In this document: positions 32,453 to 40,302 of the stretch, piece by piece
Numbering within the stretch: position 1 is the first letter of the stretch
Layout: the number at the start of each line of letters is the position of its first letter
Assembly (NCBI RefSeq): GCF_002831565.1
Contig: NZ_CP025096.1
Coordinates: 6,439,014 to 6,503,013 of the forward strand
Direction: 5' to 3'
DNA from: Spirosoma pollinicola
GTDB taxonomy: Bacteria > Bacteroidota > Bacteroidia > Cytophagales > Spirosomataceae
DNA length: 64,000 nt
The notes under the pieces: model-generated
Seen by the model: the letters and a program-made list of their open reading frames with translations, nothing else
Databases searched by the model: none
Told to the model about the DNA's origin: nothing
Made by a program: the position numbers and the translations under genes

Positions 32453-34633
32453 TCAGGCTGTTGCCAGATTGGACGAAAAAGGCAGGATAAATATAAAGGT
32501 AGTTCCCTCTCCTTTGCTGGAATGTATTTCGTAGCGTCCCCGAATAAGATCCATACGAGCCTGAATATTATGAAGCCCCATACCGGTTGCATCGTCGGGA
32601 TTCATGCCACAGCCATTGTCCTTCACAATCATATTCAACTCATCGTTAAATCGCCGAAACAGAATATCAGCTTCAGAAGCTTCGGAGTGCCGGAGAATAT
32701 TGCTGCATAATTCAATACAAATCGAATATAGGTTAAACTCGGCCGTTTTGTCTAATCGGGGCAACTCAGCGTTGTCTAACCGAAACGTGATTTTCTGTGT
32801 TAGGTTGAGTTTATAAACCAGCCGGACCAAAGCCTCCGATAAGCCTTGTTTCTCTAATTCGTCAGGTTGCAGATTATGCGATAAGTACCGGATCTCAGCG
32901 AAGGCTTCTTTCGTCATGGTCAACAGATTGTTATAAATCTGCTGCTCCCGTTCGGCCATATGCGCCGGATTTAGGGCCGACATGCTGGTTTTAATAGCCG
33001 CCAGCAATCCGCCGAGGCTATCGTGCAAATCGGCTGCCATACGCTTGCGTTCAAGCGTTTGTCCGCGTAGAAGTGCTTCTTCGATCTCCCGGTTTTTAGC
33101 CCGCAACTGGTCATTGGCCAATTTCAGTTCAACCGTTCGGGCAAACACTTTATCCTCCAAATCCCAGTTCAACCGTTCGATTTCCCGCTTCTGACGGTAG
33201 ATCAACCGGTTCTTCCGGTAATAAACGATCACAAAGCCCAGCAGCATAGCTAAGCCACCTACCATAACAGCCCGCATTAATTTATCCTGCTGAATGTCGT
33301 GACTTAATTTATCAATGTGGGCTCGTTGTTCCAGACGGCTTTTTTGAGATTCAGCTCTCAGATGTTCTGTTTCGACTCGTTGCTGAAGTTGACTCATTCG
33401 GGTTTCTCCGGCTATTTGTTCGCGTTCCGCTTCGGCACGTAAATGGGAAATTTCCGCCTGTCGACGCACATTAATCAATTGCTGTTGCTGAATAACCCGC
33501 TCTTTATTGGCAGCCAGGCGAACCTGATCGATATCATATTTTTTCTGGACCGTCGACAATTCTTCCACTCGCTTAATATTCGTCAGGCTATCGCGGAGCA
33601 TACTAAATTCCTCATACATGGCCAGTGCCTGAGCGGGCTTGTTGGCTGCTTTGTAAGCCTTATACAACGACTCGGCAGCCATTTGCTGAATCCGGATGTA
33701 CCCCGATTCTCTGGCTATGGCAACAGCTTTTTCGCCAAACTCGATAGCCAGGTCAGGCTTGTTGGTAAGCGTATAGCCTTCAGACAAGCGAGCCCAAACA
33801 GCGGCCTGCCCGCCCCGATCGTTAAGTTGGGTCCAAACGGCTAATGCTTCATCAAAAAACTTGATAGCCTGCTCAGGCTGGTGCCGACTGATAAAGAAAT
33901 CGCCCAGGCGTTCGTTTGCATACGCCACATTCACCTGCGCATGTAGATCTACGGCAATTTTCCGACTGGCGTCGAATTGTTGACGAGCCTGTTCAAACTC
34001 ACCCCGAATTTCGTAGACTTCTCCAATTTGAGTAATTGCCTGACTGGTGAGTAATTTCCGGTTCTTAGGTGTCAGTGACGTATTAAAAGTTAGTAAACGT
34101 TGCGAGAGCTGGTAGCTGCGGAGTGCATTGTCATATTCCTTTAAGAGCATATAAATATCGCCCATGTTCATTTGCACCTGCCAGCGCGGAGAACTCTCAC
34201 GGGGCAGTTTGATACACAGTTCAGATGCTCGCTGATTTAGGCGAAGTGCCTGAGGAAAGTCGCCTTTTATGGTTCGTATATGATACTCTTGCAACATTAT
34301 AGCCCGTACGGCATACAGGATGTTCTTATAGAGTAGTGCCTGCTCTTCTAACTGCCTGGCATACAAAAAGCTACTATCACGCTGCGTGCCACGCATTTGT
34401 TTAAACACCAGTGCCATGAATCGTAAACCTTCAAGCCGTAAGGTATCGTTATGGAGTGTACGTGGCAGTGTGCGGGAAATCTGTCGGTGTGTTCGGCCGA
34501 GAGTGAGTAAACTATCCATGTAAACTGCATCGCCCCGCCGATCAAAATTTAAGTCCGGCAGTTTAGGATACGCCTGACCAAAGCAGGTCATGCACCAACC
34601 AAGCAATATGAATCCAGATAAGAGTGATCTCAT
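32453..34633 (-). CDS. TPR-containing sensor histidine kinase (HisKA_3 / NarX-DegS type)
   Basis: 726 residues. A Sec signal (SLLSGFILLGWCMTCFG) leads to a periplasmic region of tetratricopeptide repeats (about 90-340, e.g. YDNALRSYQLSQRLL, QAIKFFDEALAVWTQLND), a coiled coil (about 365-450), one membrane helix (AVMVGGLAMLLGFVIVYY) and a cytoplasmic kinase. The phospho-acceptor His lies in RKRMAADLHDSLGGLLAAIK, the HisKA_3 type, and the HATPase has ELCSNILRHSEASEA (N-box), DNGCGM and TGMGLHNIQAR. Such kinases signal to NarL/LuxR-type regulators; no regulator gene is adjacent. The signal sensed is unknown. Confidence 0.9.
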   Translation of the reverse strand: MRSLLSGFILLGWCMTCFGQAYPKLPDLNFDRRGDAVYMDSLLTLGRTHRQISRTLPRTLHNDTLRLEGLRFMALVFKQMRGTQRDSSFLYARQLEEQALLYKNILYAVRAIMLQEYHIRTIKGDFPQALRLNQRASELCIKLPRESSPRWQVQMNMGDIYMLLKEYDNALRSYQLSQRLLTFNTSLTPKNRKLLTSQAITQIGEVYEIRGEFEQARQQFDASRKIAVDLHAQVNVAYANERLGDFFISRHQPEQAIKFFDEALAVWTQLNDRGGQAAVWARLSEGYTLTNKPDLAIEFGEKAVAIARESGYIRIQQMAAESLYKAYKAANKPAQALAMYEEFSMLRDSLTNIKRVEELSTVQKKYDIDQVRLAANKERVIQQQQLINVRRQAEISHLRAEAEREQIAGETRMSQLQQRVETEHLRAESQKSRLEQRAHIDKLSHDIQQDKLMRAVMVGGLAMLLGFVIVYYRKNRLIYRQKREIERLNWDLEDKVFARTVELKLANDQLRAKNREIEEALLRGQTLERKRMAADLHDSLGGLLAAIKTSMSALNPAHMAEREQQIYNNLLTMTKEAFAEIRYLSHNLQPDELEKQGLSEALVRLVYKLNLTQKITFRLDNAELPRLDKTAEFNLYSICIELCSNILRHSEASEADILFRRFNDELNMIVKDNGCGMNPDDATGMGLHNIQARMDLIRGRYEIHSSKGEGTTFIFILPFSSNLATA

Positions 34634-35153
34634 AGAGTGCTCACCAGCTTACCCAACAGCTGGCAGGAAGCTCTAAAGTAAGTATTTAGTGCAGTAAATC
34701 AATGGGTTGCCTAAAGTTTATCCTATTCTCCAAGGTTCATTAAAAACGCGATCTTAGGCATCTTTTTGAATTAATTCGTAGAGTCTTTATACTTATAAAC
34801 AGCTCTAGAGGTACAGAATAGACCCCACAAAGAAAATCAAACAAAAAAAGTTGGTATGATTTTAAACGAATAGGCTACACATTGAATCTATAGTGTATTA
34901 TCGAACGTAAGTACAATAATTTCCAAGAATAAGCTATGTTTGGTCAAAATAGGCGGTTCAACCACTTTTCTGCGAGAAAAACGAGTTTTTTCAAGGGAAA
35001 GCTACCGTTTGGCAGATTTTTTGCGGCAAATACTTGCAGATAAGCCTATTTTTTTCTTACTTTTAAGGCTGGAAAAATTAAAATTCTCAAAAACATAACT
35101 CTCCCATACACTATCGGAACACTGCTCTACGTTACCTAATTGTCTTACTGAAA
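34634..35153. other. 520-base divergent intergenic region upstream of an ECF sigma gene
   Basis: A+T-rich gap between the divergently read kinase and the sigma factor gene, without a plausible ORF. It contains homopolymer runs of A and T. A possible sigma-factor promoter is TTTG at 35008 with TACTTG at 35031 (listed separately). No inverted repeat with convincing length was seen. Confidence 0.5.
35008..35036 (+). promoter_or_regulatory. Possible Bacteroidota-type promoter of the ECF sigma gene
   Basis: TTTG (35008-35011) is followed after exactly 19 bases by TACTTG (35031-35036), near the TTTG-N19-TAnnTTTG pattern of the Bacteroidota housekeeping sigma factor. The -7 element is an incomplete match, and the transcript would have a leader of about 110 bases. 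Confidence 0.35.
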
Positions 35154-35753
35154 ATGGAAAAAGCCCAGGTAAACGACAGTGAGTTGATTTCCCTGTACAT
35201 CCGTGGTAATGAAAAAGCCTTTGCAAAATTAGTGCAACGGCACAAATCGAAGATTTACACCACAATTTACCTGATCGTTAAAGATCAGTACATTGCAGAA
35301 GACTTAATGCAGGACACGTTTATTAAAGCCGTGGACACTATTAAGTCTGGTAAATACAACGAGGAGGGAAAATTTCTACCCTGGATTATTCGAATTGCTC
35401 ACAACTTGGCCATTGACTATTTCCGAAAAGATAAACGCTACCCTAGTGTGGTGTTTGAAGACGGAAGCAGTGTTTTCAATACGCTTGAGTTTGCGGAGGA
35501 TTCTGTAGAATCACTCCAGATTCGACAGGAAACACACGAGCATTTGCGCGAATTGATTCAGCGATTGCCGGAACAACAGCGTCAGGTGCTTATCATGCGG
35601 CACTACGAGGAAATGAGTTTCCAAGAGATTGCCGATGCAACCGGCGTCAGCATCAACACGGCTTTGGGGCGTATGCGTTATGCGTTAATTAATTTACGCA
35701 AACAACTGAGCAAACGTTCGCCGAGTTATGATAAAAACATTTACCCAAGATGA
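35154..35753 (+). CDS. ECF-type RNA polymerase sigma factor
   Basis: 199 residues. Region 2 spans about 12-85 (GNEKAFAKLVQRHKSKIYTT, DQYIAEDLMQDTFIKAVDTI) and contains the core-binding helix and the -10 recognition helix (RIAHNLAIDYFRKDKR). Region 4 spans about 130-185 (LPEQQRQVLIMRHYEEMSFQ, EIADATGVSINTALGRMRYA). There is no anti-sigma factor with a membrane segment next to it, only a short protein whose start overlaps this gene by 26 bases. Members of this type in Cytophagales often act alone. Target genes unknown. Confidence 0.92.
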   Translation: MEKAQVNDSELISLYIRGNEKAFAKLVQRHKSKIYTTIYLIVKDQYIAEDLMQDTFIKAVDTIKSGKYNEEGKFLPWIIRIAHNLAIDYFRKDKRYPSVVFEDGSSVFNTLEFAEDSVESLQIRQETHEHLRELIQRLPEQQRQVLIMRHYEEMSFQEIADATGVSINTALGRMRYALINLRKQLSKRSPSYDKNIYPR

Positions 35754-35979
35754 TGTGATCCGGTATGTCTATGAGGAGACCTCGCCAGAGGATAATCTGC
35801 TCATTGAAGACGCACTAATGTCTGAGCCGGACCTAATGACGTTCTTCCTCGAAGCCCTAGAACTACGGGCTTTGATGAATAGAATTGAACGTCAGCCACG
35901 TAGAGATACGGTTCAGTCAATTCTAGATTATTCTAAACACCATCCGGCAAACCCACCTGCTCGAATACGACATTCGTAA
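35728..35979 (+). CDS. Small protein overlapping the ECF sigma gene (possible anti-sigma partner)
   Basis: 83 residues, acidic in the first half (TQDDVIRYVYEETSPEDNLL, IEDALMSEPDLMTFFLEALE) and basic in the second, without membrane segment. Overlap with the sigma gene by 26 bases in another frame implies translational coupling, so both products probably work together. The N-terminal pattern of an acidic helix pair with D-x-L...Y...E resembles the cytoplasmic zinc-less anti-sigma domains seen in short Bacteroidota partners, but that is weak. It may regulate the sigma factor. Confidence 0.6.
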   Translation: MIKTFTQDDVIRYVYEETSPEDNLLIEDALMSEPDLMTFFLEALELRALMNRIERQPRRDTVQSILDYSKHHPANPPARIRHS

Positions 35980-36001
35980 CGAACAGGTGGGTTTACTATG
36001 T

Positions 36002-36067
36002 AGCGTGGCTGAGAAGCTTCGTGTCAAAGGCGTATGTCTTTTTGATACGAAGCTTCCTAGCCACGCT
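36002..36067. repeat. Inverted repeat between the sigma partner and nth
   Basis: AGCGTGGCTGAGAAGCTTCG (from 36002, continuing TGTCAAA) is complemented by the segment 36041-36067 at 24 of 27 positions around a 12-base loop. No U-run follows, so it looks like a mobile-type hairpin rather than a terminator. It starts 22 bases after one stop and ends 11 before the next start codon. Confidence 0.85.
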
Positions 36068-36078
36068 GTTGTACCGCT

Positions 36079-36729
36079 ATGCAAAAAAAAGAACGGTTCC
36101 AACGCTTTATTGAGTACTTCACCGAACATTATCCGGAACCCAAAACAGAGCTGAACTTCAGTAATCCTTATGAGTTACTGGTGGCAGTTATTTTGTCGGC
36201 ACAGTGTACTGATAAACGAATCAATCAGATTTCGCCCGCTCTCTTCGCTCGATTTCCAGAGGCTCAATCACTGGCAGCAGCTTCGGCCGATGAGGTGTTC
36301 ACCTACATTCGTAGTGTCTCCTACCCTAATAACAAGGCTAAACATCTGGTGGGTATGGCAAGAACACTAATGGATCTATTTGGGGGAGAAATACCCGCAA
36401 CTGTAGAGGAACTGCAGACGTTGCCGGGTGTGGGCCGTAAGACCGCCCATGTAATTTTGTCGGTCGTCTATAATGAGCCAACAATGGCGGTCGATACGCA
36501 CGTCTTTCGTGTTTCGCACCGACTTGGACTAGCTCCTTTAACAGCCAATACACCTCTGGCCGTAGAGAAGGCACTTATGGCACACATTCCAAAGCAGTAC
36601 GTTCCAAAGGCGCATCACTGGCTCATTTTACATGGCCGTTATGTTTGCCTCGCCCGCTCGCCTAAATGTGAGATTTGCGCGCTGAAGGAGTTCTGTAAGT
36701 ACTATGAGCAGAATGCACTGGTGAAATAG
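36079..36729 (+). CDS. nth: Endonuclease III (DNA glycosylase/AP lyase)
   Basis: 216 residues. Base-excision repair enzyme that removes oxidised pyrimidines and nicks the abasic site. Diagnostic features: the helix-hairpin-helix LPGVGRKTAHVIL with the catalytic lysine, the catalytic Asp in AVDTHVFR, ILSAQCTDKRIN near the N-terminus and the iron-sulfur cluster cysteines at the end (CLARSPKCEICALKEFC, spacing 6-2-5). Length and motif order match E. coli Nth. The stop codon sits within the left arm of a 20-bp inverted repeat. Confidence 0.96.
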   Translation: MQKKERFQRFIEYFTEHYPEPKTELNFSNPYELLVAVILSAQCTDKRINQISPALFARFPEAQSLAAASADEVFTYIRSVSYPNNKAKHLVGMARTLMDLFGGEIPATVEELQTLPGVGRKTAHVILSVVYNEPTMAVDTHVFRVSHRLGLAPLTANTPLAVEKALMAHIPKQYVPKAHHWLILHGRYVCLARSPKCEICALKEFCKYYEQNALVK

Positions 36730-36782
36730 GTGGAGTGAGTGCAGTAGGTTTATTCGTGCGTAACTCACTCCACCTATTTCAC
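36721..36782. repeat. Perfect 20-bp-arm inverted repeat overlapping the nth stop codon
   Basis: GTGAAATAGGTGGAGTGAGT (36721-36740) is exactly complementary to ACTCACTCCACCTATTTCAC (36763-36782). The left arm covers the last three codons of nth (with TAG at 36727-36729), so coding sequence is part of the repeat. A third, direct partial copy (CACCTACTCCACCTATTTCA) follows and ends just before the ndk stop at 36800. Related to the GGTGGAGTGG repeat at 20056-20153. Confidence 0.9.
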
Positions 36783-36799
36783 CTACTCCACCTATTTCA

Positions 36800-37219
36800 C
36801 TAATACTGCTCCATATTGGCGAAAAAGAAACTGCCTTCGATTGTTGCGTTTTCGTCTGAATCAGAGCCGTGAATAGCATTCGCTTCGATAGACTTGGCAA
36901 AAAGTTTACGGATTGTCCCTTCTTCTGCCTGAGCGGGATTCGTAGCGCCAATGAGCTTGCGAAAATCAGCAACAGCATTCTCTTTTTCCAAAATCATAGG
37001 AACGATAGTTCCGGATGACATATAGGCACACAGGTCTTTATAAAACGGGCGCTCGATATGCACAGCATAGAACTGGCCAGCCCGCTCACCTGTTAGTTGT
37101 GTTTTTTTAAGCGCTACAATACGGAAACCCGCTTCTTCAATTTGCTTAATAATTGCTCCCGTATGTCCATCCTTAACAGCATCGGGTTTAATCATTGTGA
37201 ACGTTCGGTTCGTTGCCAT
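36800..37219 (-). CDS. ndk: Nucleoside diphosphate kinase
   Basis: 139 residues, the normal length. Transfers the terminal phosphate between nucleoside triphosphates and diphosphates through a phosphohistidine. Starts FTMIKPDAVKDGHTGAII, keeps YMSSGTIVPMILEKENA and the active-site His in NAIHGSDSDENATIE. Convergent with nth, with a shared palindromic repeat between the two stop codons. Confidence 0.96.
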   Translation of the reverse strand: MATNRTFTMIKPDAVKDGHTGAIIKQIEEAGFRIVALKKTQLTGERAGQFYAVHIERPFYKDLCAYMSSGTIVPMILEKENAVADFRKLIGATNPAQAEEGTIRKLFAKSIEANAIHGSDSDENATIEGSFFFANMEQY

Positions 37220-37453
37220 CCTAATTTTTTATAGCCAAATTTTATTTCCCCATACGGGTCGCCCTACGCAGGTCGGGGACAAATCTACTGTTTTAGCACT
37301 TAAATGCCACGCTGTATTTACCGTACGTCCCTCAGCGGTACCGCCCATTGGTATGTCTCACAGCAAACTTATTAGGCAAGGACGTTAATTCATCAATCGG
37401 AATTACTATTATTCGTACTTTTGGGTTTCGATTTTGGCTAAGGCCATTTGTTT

Positions 37454-38470
37454 ATGCAAGATATTGACGCAATTGGCGCGGTTATAGGAAACCCACAAAC
37501 CGTGCTGATTACAACTCACCAGAATCCCGATGCCGATGCCATGGGGTCATCGCTGGGGCTGGCGGGCTACCTTCGCAAAAAAGGCCACCACGTAACGGTT
37601 ATTACACCAACCGATTATTCTCAGAATCTACACTGGATGTCAGGTAATGAGGGCGTAATTGCGTTTGACGAGAAGCTACGCGTGCCCGTGACCCAGTTAA
37701 TTGCTGAAGCCGACGTTATTTTCTGTCTTGATTTTTCGAGCCTCGACCGTATCCGTGAACTGGCACCGCTCGTGCGGCAGTCACGTGCCCGCAAAGTCCT
37801 GATTGATCACCACCTCGAACCAGAGTCCTTTGCCGACCTTGCCCTTTGGGACCCAACTGCTGCTGCAACCGCCGAATTAGTTTTTCAGCTAATTGTGGCT
37901 TTGGGGGATAAAGACTTGATTGACATTCCCATCGCGGAATGCCTGTACTCGGGCCTGATGACAGATACCGGCTCATTCCGGCATCCAAACACGACAGGGA
38001 ATGTTCACCGTATGGCCGCCGAATTAGTCGACCTCAAGATTGACGTTAGCAGCATTCACCGCCGTATTTTTGACAACGTAACCATCGATAAATTTCGGTT
38101 GCTCGGTTATGTTTTGAATGAAAAGCTACGGGTATTGCCCGAATACAAATTCGCATACATTACCCTCACCGACGGTGAATTAAAGCGCTACCGCTCTAAA
38201 ACCGGCGATACGGAAGGTATGGTAAACTATGCTCTCGCCGTTGAAGGCGTTGTGATGGCCGCTATATTGATCGACAGAAATGACGAAATTCGCATCTCGT
38301 TTCGTTCTATAGGCAACTTTTCGGTGCGCGATTTGTCGAGCAAACATTTCGAAGGAGGAGGTCATCGAAATGCCTCTGGCGGACGATCCAAGCTTTCCCT
38401 TTCCGAAACAGAACAAAAACTATTATCCATTTTACCCGAGTACCAGCAACTGTTGCTGGAAACAGTTTAA
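37454..38470 (+). CDS. DHH-family phosphoesterase (NrnA-type nanoRNase / pAp phosphatase)
   Basis: 338 residues from the ATG at 37454; a TTG six bases earlier is less likely. Metal-binding motifs of the DHH/DHHA1 superfamily occur in order: HQNPDADAMGSSLG (D-x-D), CLDFSSLDRI, LIDHHLEP (DHH), TDTGSFRHPNTT and the C-terminal substrate-binding GGGHRNASGG. NrnA homologues degrade two- to four-base RNAs and adenosine 3',5'-bisphosphate. Divergent from ndk and upstream of an FKBP lipoprotein. Confidence 0.9.
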   Translation: MQDIDAIGAVIGNPQTVLITTHQNPDADAMGSSLGLAGYLRKKGHHVTVITPTDYSQNLHWMSGNEGVIAFDEKLRVPVTQLIAEADVIFCLDFSSLDRIRELAPLVRQSRARKVLIDHHLEPESFADLALWDPTAAATAELVFQLIVALGDKDLIDIPIAECLYSGLMTDTGSFRHPNTTGNVHRMAAELVDLKIDVSSIHRRIFDNVTIDKFRLLGYVLNEKLRVLPEYKFAYITLTDGELKRYRSKTGDTEGMVNYALAVEGVVMAAILIDRNDEIRISFRSIGNFSVRDLSSKHFEGGGHRNASGGRSKLSLSETEQKLLSILPEYQQLLLETV

Positions 38471-38590
38471 AATTACAGTATTCGCGGTTCCCCGTCGAGA
38501 TTCACAGTTTACGGAAGTGTAGTGAGCCGATGCAGTGCGAATGCTATTACCGTGAACATTGTTAACATTAAACCAAGTAATCAATCTCTC

Positions 38591-39517
38591 ATGTCTCTTA
38601 AAAATTTCGGAAAAGCCGCCCTACTCGTCGCTGTTGTGGCGGCTTGCGGCAAAAACCGCCAGCAGGTGACGGAAAACGGCCTGAAGTACACTATTCACGA
38701 ACAAACCGAGGGTAGTCGTAAAGGTAAAGTTGGCGATATTCTGACCCTGCACCTTACCCTGATGAATAACAAGGACTCGGTCCTGCGCGATACACATAAA
38801 GAAGGTGTGCCGTTCCAGATGCTGCTGCAGGTTCCCCCATTCAAAGGCTCTTATGAAGAAGGGCTAACCTTGCTTGGTAAAGGTGACAGCGCAACGTTCT
38901 ACGTTAGTGCCGATTCGCTCTTTACACGGGCTATGCAACCACTGCCTCCGGGTGTACAGAAAGGTACCGACATCGGTATTGCGGTGAAACTGCTCAACGT
39001 GCAAACCGAGGACGAGTACAAAAAAGCCCAGGCTGTTGATATGGAAAAACAGAAGGGTATTGACGCTAAGGTGATTGAAAACTATATCGCAAAGAATGGT
39101 TTGGCCGGTAAAGTACAAAAGACCGAATCGGGTGTGTACTATGTTGTTACCCAACCCGGTAGCGGCCCAACGCCTAATAAAGGCGATGTGGTACAGGTAC
39201 ACTACACAGGCAAACTTTTAGACGGCAAAGTGTTCGATAGCTCGCGCACAAACCCTCAGGCTGGCGGTAAACCCGCTCAATTTCAGATCGGTGTGGGCAT
39301 GGTGATTCCAGGTTGGGAAGAAGGCGTCAGCAAAATGCATAAAGGCGAGAAAGCTACGCTGATTATCCCATCGACGCTGGCCTATGGCCCACGCGGAAAT
39401 CAGGGTATTGCCCCAAACTCGGTTCTGTTGTTCGACATAGAATTGATCGACATTCAGAAAGGTCAACCGCAGCCAGGTCAGCCGGGACAACCCCAGATGC
39501 AACAGCCAAGCCGGTAA
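38591..39517 (+). CDS. Lipoprotein FKBP-type peptidyl-prolyl isomerase with two FKBP domains
   Basis: 308 residues from the ATG at 38591; the upstream extension lacks signal features. A short lipoprotein signal ends in VVAAC. Residues about 45-140 form a degenerate FKBP domain (KVGDILTLHLTL, LLGKGDSATFYVSADSL) and about 190-295 an intact one (NKGDVVQVHYTGKLLDGKVF, PGWEEGVSKMHKGEKATLII, LAYGPRGNQGIAPNSVLLFD). The protein probably assists folding of envelope proteins. A Pro/Gln/Gly-rich tail (PQPGQPGQPQMQQPSR) ends it. A strong terminator follows. Confidence 0.9.
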   Translation: MSLKNFGKAALLVAVVAACGKNRQQVTENGLKYTIHEQTEGSRKGKVGDILTLHLTLMNNKDSVLRDTHKEGVPFQMLLQVPPFKGSYEEGLTLLGKGDSATFYVSADSLFTRAMQPLPPGVQKGTDIGIAVKLLNVQTEDEYKKAQAVDMEKQKGIDAKVIENYIAKNGLAGKVQKTESGVYYVVTQPGSGPTPNKGDVVQVHYTGKLLDGKVFDSSRTNPQAGGKPAQFQIGVGMVIPGWEEGVSKMHKGEKATLIIPSTLAYGPRGNQGIAPNSVLLFDIELIDIQKGQPQPGQPGQPQMQQPSR

Positions 39518-39540
39518 GTCATTAACCTTATTTTTAAGAA

Positions 39541-39575
39541 GCCGTTTGCAGTTACGACTGTAAACGGCTTTTTTT
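39541..39575 (+). terminator. Rho-independent terminator after the FKBP gene
   Basis: GCCGTTTGCAGT (39541-39552) and ACTGTAAACGGC (39557-39568) form the stem, followed by seven T (39569-39575). The next gene starts at 39583, so the hairpin sits almost on its ribosome site. Confidence 0.9.
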
Positions 39576-39582
39576 GTTCCCT

Positions 39583-40161
39583 ATGGAACTCTGCTTTGCC
39601 ACAAACAACCATCATAAATTAGCGGAGGTGTCGGCCAAACTCGGCGATGCCTTTACGCTTAAAACGCTCCTTGATATCGGTTGTACCGATGAGCTGCCCG
39701 AAACAACAGGGACGATTCCCGGCAACTCACGCCAAAAGGCAGATTATGTCTGGACACATTTTGGCGTTTCCTGTTTCGCCGATGATTCTGGACTGGAAGT
39801 CGACGCACTGAATGGGGAACCAGGAGTTGACTCGGCTTACTACTCAGGTAGCCGGGATCACGGAAAGAATATTGAGAAATTGCTCACTAATCTAGCAGGC
39901 CAATCGAACCGAAAAGCTCAGTTTATTACCGTGTTTACACTGGTATTACACGGGGTAGAGCACCAATTTCAGGGTATTATCGAAGGGACTATTTTAACGG
40001 AACCAAGGGGTAAGGGTGGCTTTGGTTACGATCCGGTTTTCCAGCCTACTGGGCACGATCGCACTTTTGCCGAAATGACGATCGACGAAAAAGGTCTAAT
40101 CAGCCATCGGGCGCAGGCTTTGGCTAAGATGATCGTGTATTTGAAGGAACAGATCAAGTAG
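39583..40161 (+). CDS. rdgB: Non-canonical purine NTP pyrophosphatase (RdgB/HAM1)
   Basis: 192 residues from the ATG at 39583; the TTG at 39574 lies in the T-run of the preceding terminator and is not a plausible start. The enzyme removes dITP, dXTP and ITP by hydrolysing them to monophosphates. FATNNHHKLAEV (substrate loop), FADDSGLEVDALNGEPGVDS (catalytic Asp region), GFGYDPVF and ISHRAQAL are all present. Length fits. Its stop is inside the left arm of an inverted repeat. Confidence 0.94.
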   Translation: MELCFATNNHHKLAEVSAKLGDAFTLKTLLDIGCTDELPETTGTIPGNSRQKADYVWTHFGVSCFADDSGLEVDALNGEPGVDSAYYSGSRDHGKNIEKLLTNLAGQSNRKAQFITVFTLVLHGVEHQFQGIIEGTILTEPRGKGGFGYDPVFQPTGHDRTFAEMTIDEKGLISHRAQALAKMIVYLKEQIK

Positions 40162-40243
40162 GGCGGACATCCTGTCCGCATATCTCAATACGATTAAAAT
40201 CAAAAAATAGATAGCGGTTATACGGACAGGATGTCCGCGCTAC
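40158..40243. repeat. Inverted repeat, GCGGACATCCTGTCCGC family
   Basis: GTAGGGCGGACATCCTGTCC (from 40158) is matched by its complement ending at 40243 (23 of 25 positions). Each arm contains its own palindrome, CGGACATCCTGTCCG. The left arm covers the rdgB stop (TAG, 40159-40161). It lies next to a separate terminator hairpin at 40248-40282, so its role is not simply transcription termination. Confidence 0.88.
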
Positions 40244-40247
40244 ATGA

Positions 40248-40282
40248 AAAAGCCCTCGTCTGATTTCCAGACGAGGGCTTTT
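40248..40282. terminator. Bidirectional rho-independent terminator (rdgB / ppiD)
   Basis: AAAAGCCCTCGTCTG (40248-40262) and CAGACGAGGGCTTTT (40268-40282) form a 15-bp stem with A-run and T-run on either side, so it works in both directions for the convergent rdgB and PpiD genes. Confidence 0.93.
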
Positions 40283-40302
40283 CTTATTGGATTAACTAAA
40301 GA

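Noticed and set aside
39574..39582. Earlier TTG start of rdgB
   Set aside because: It lies in the T-run of the preceding terminator, and the ATG at 39583 begins the conserved N-terminus.
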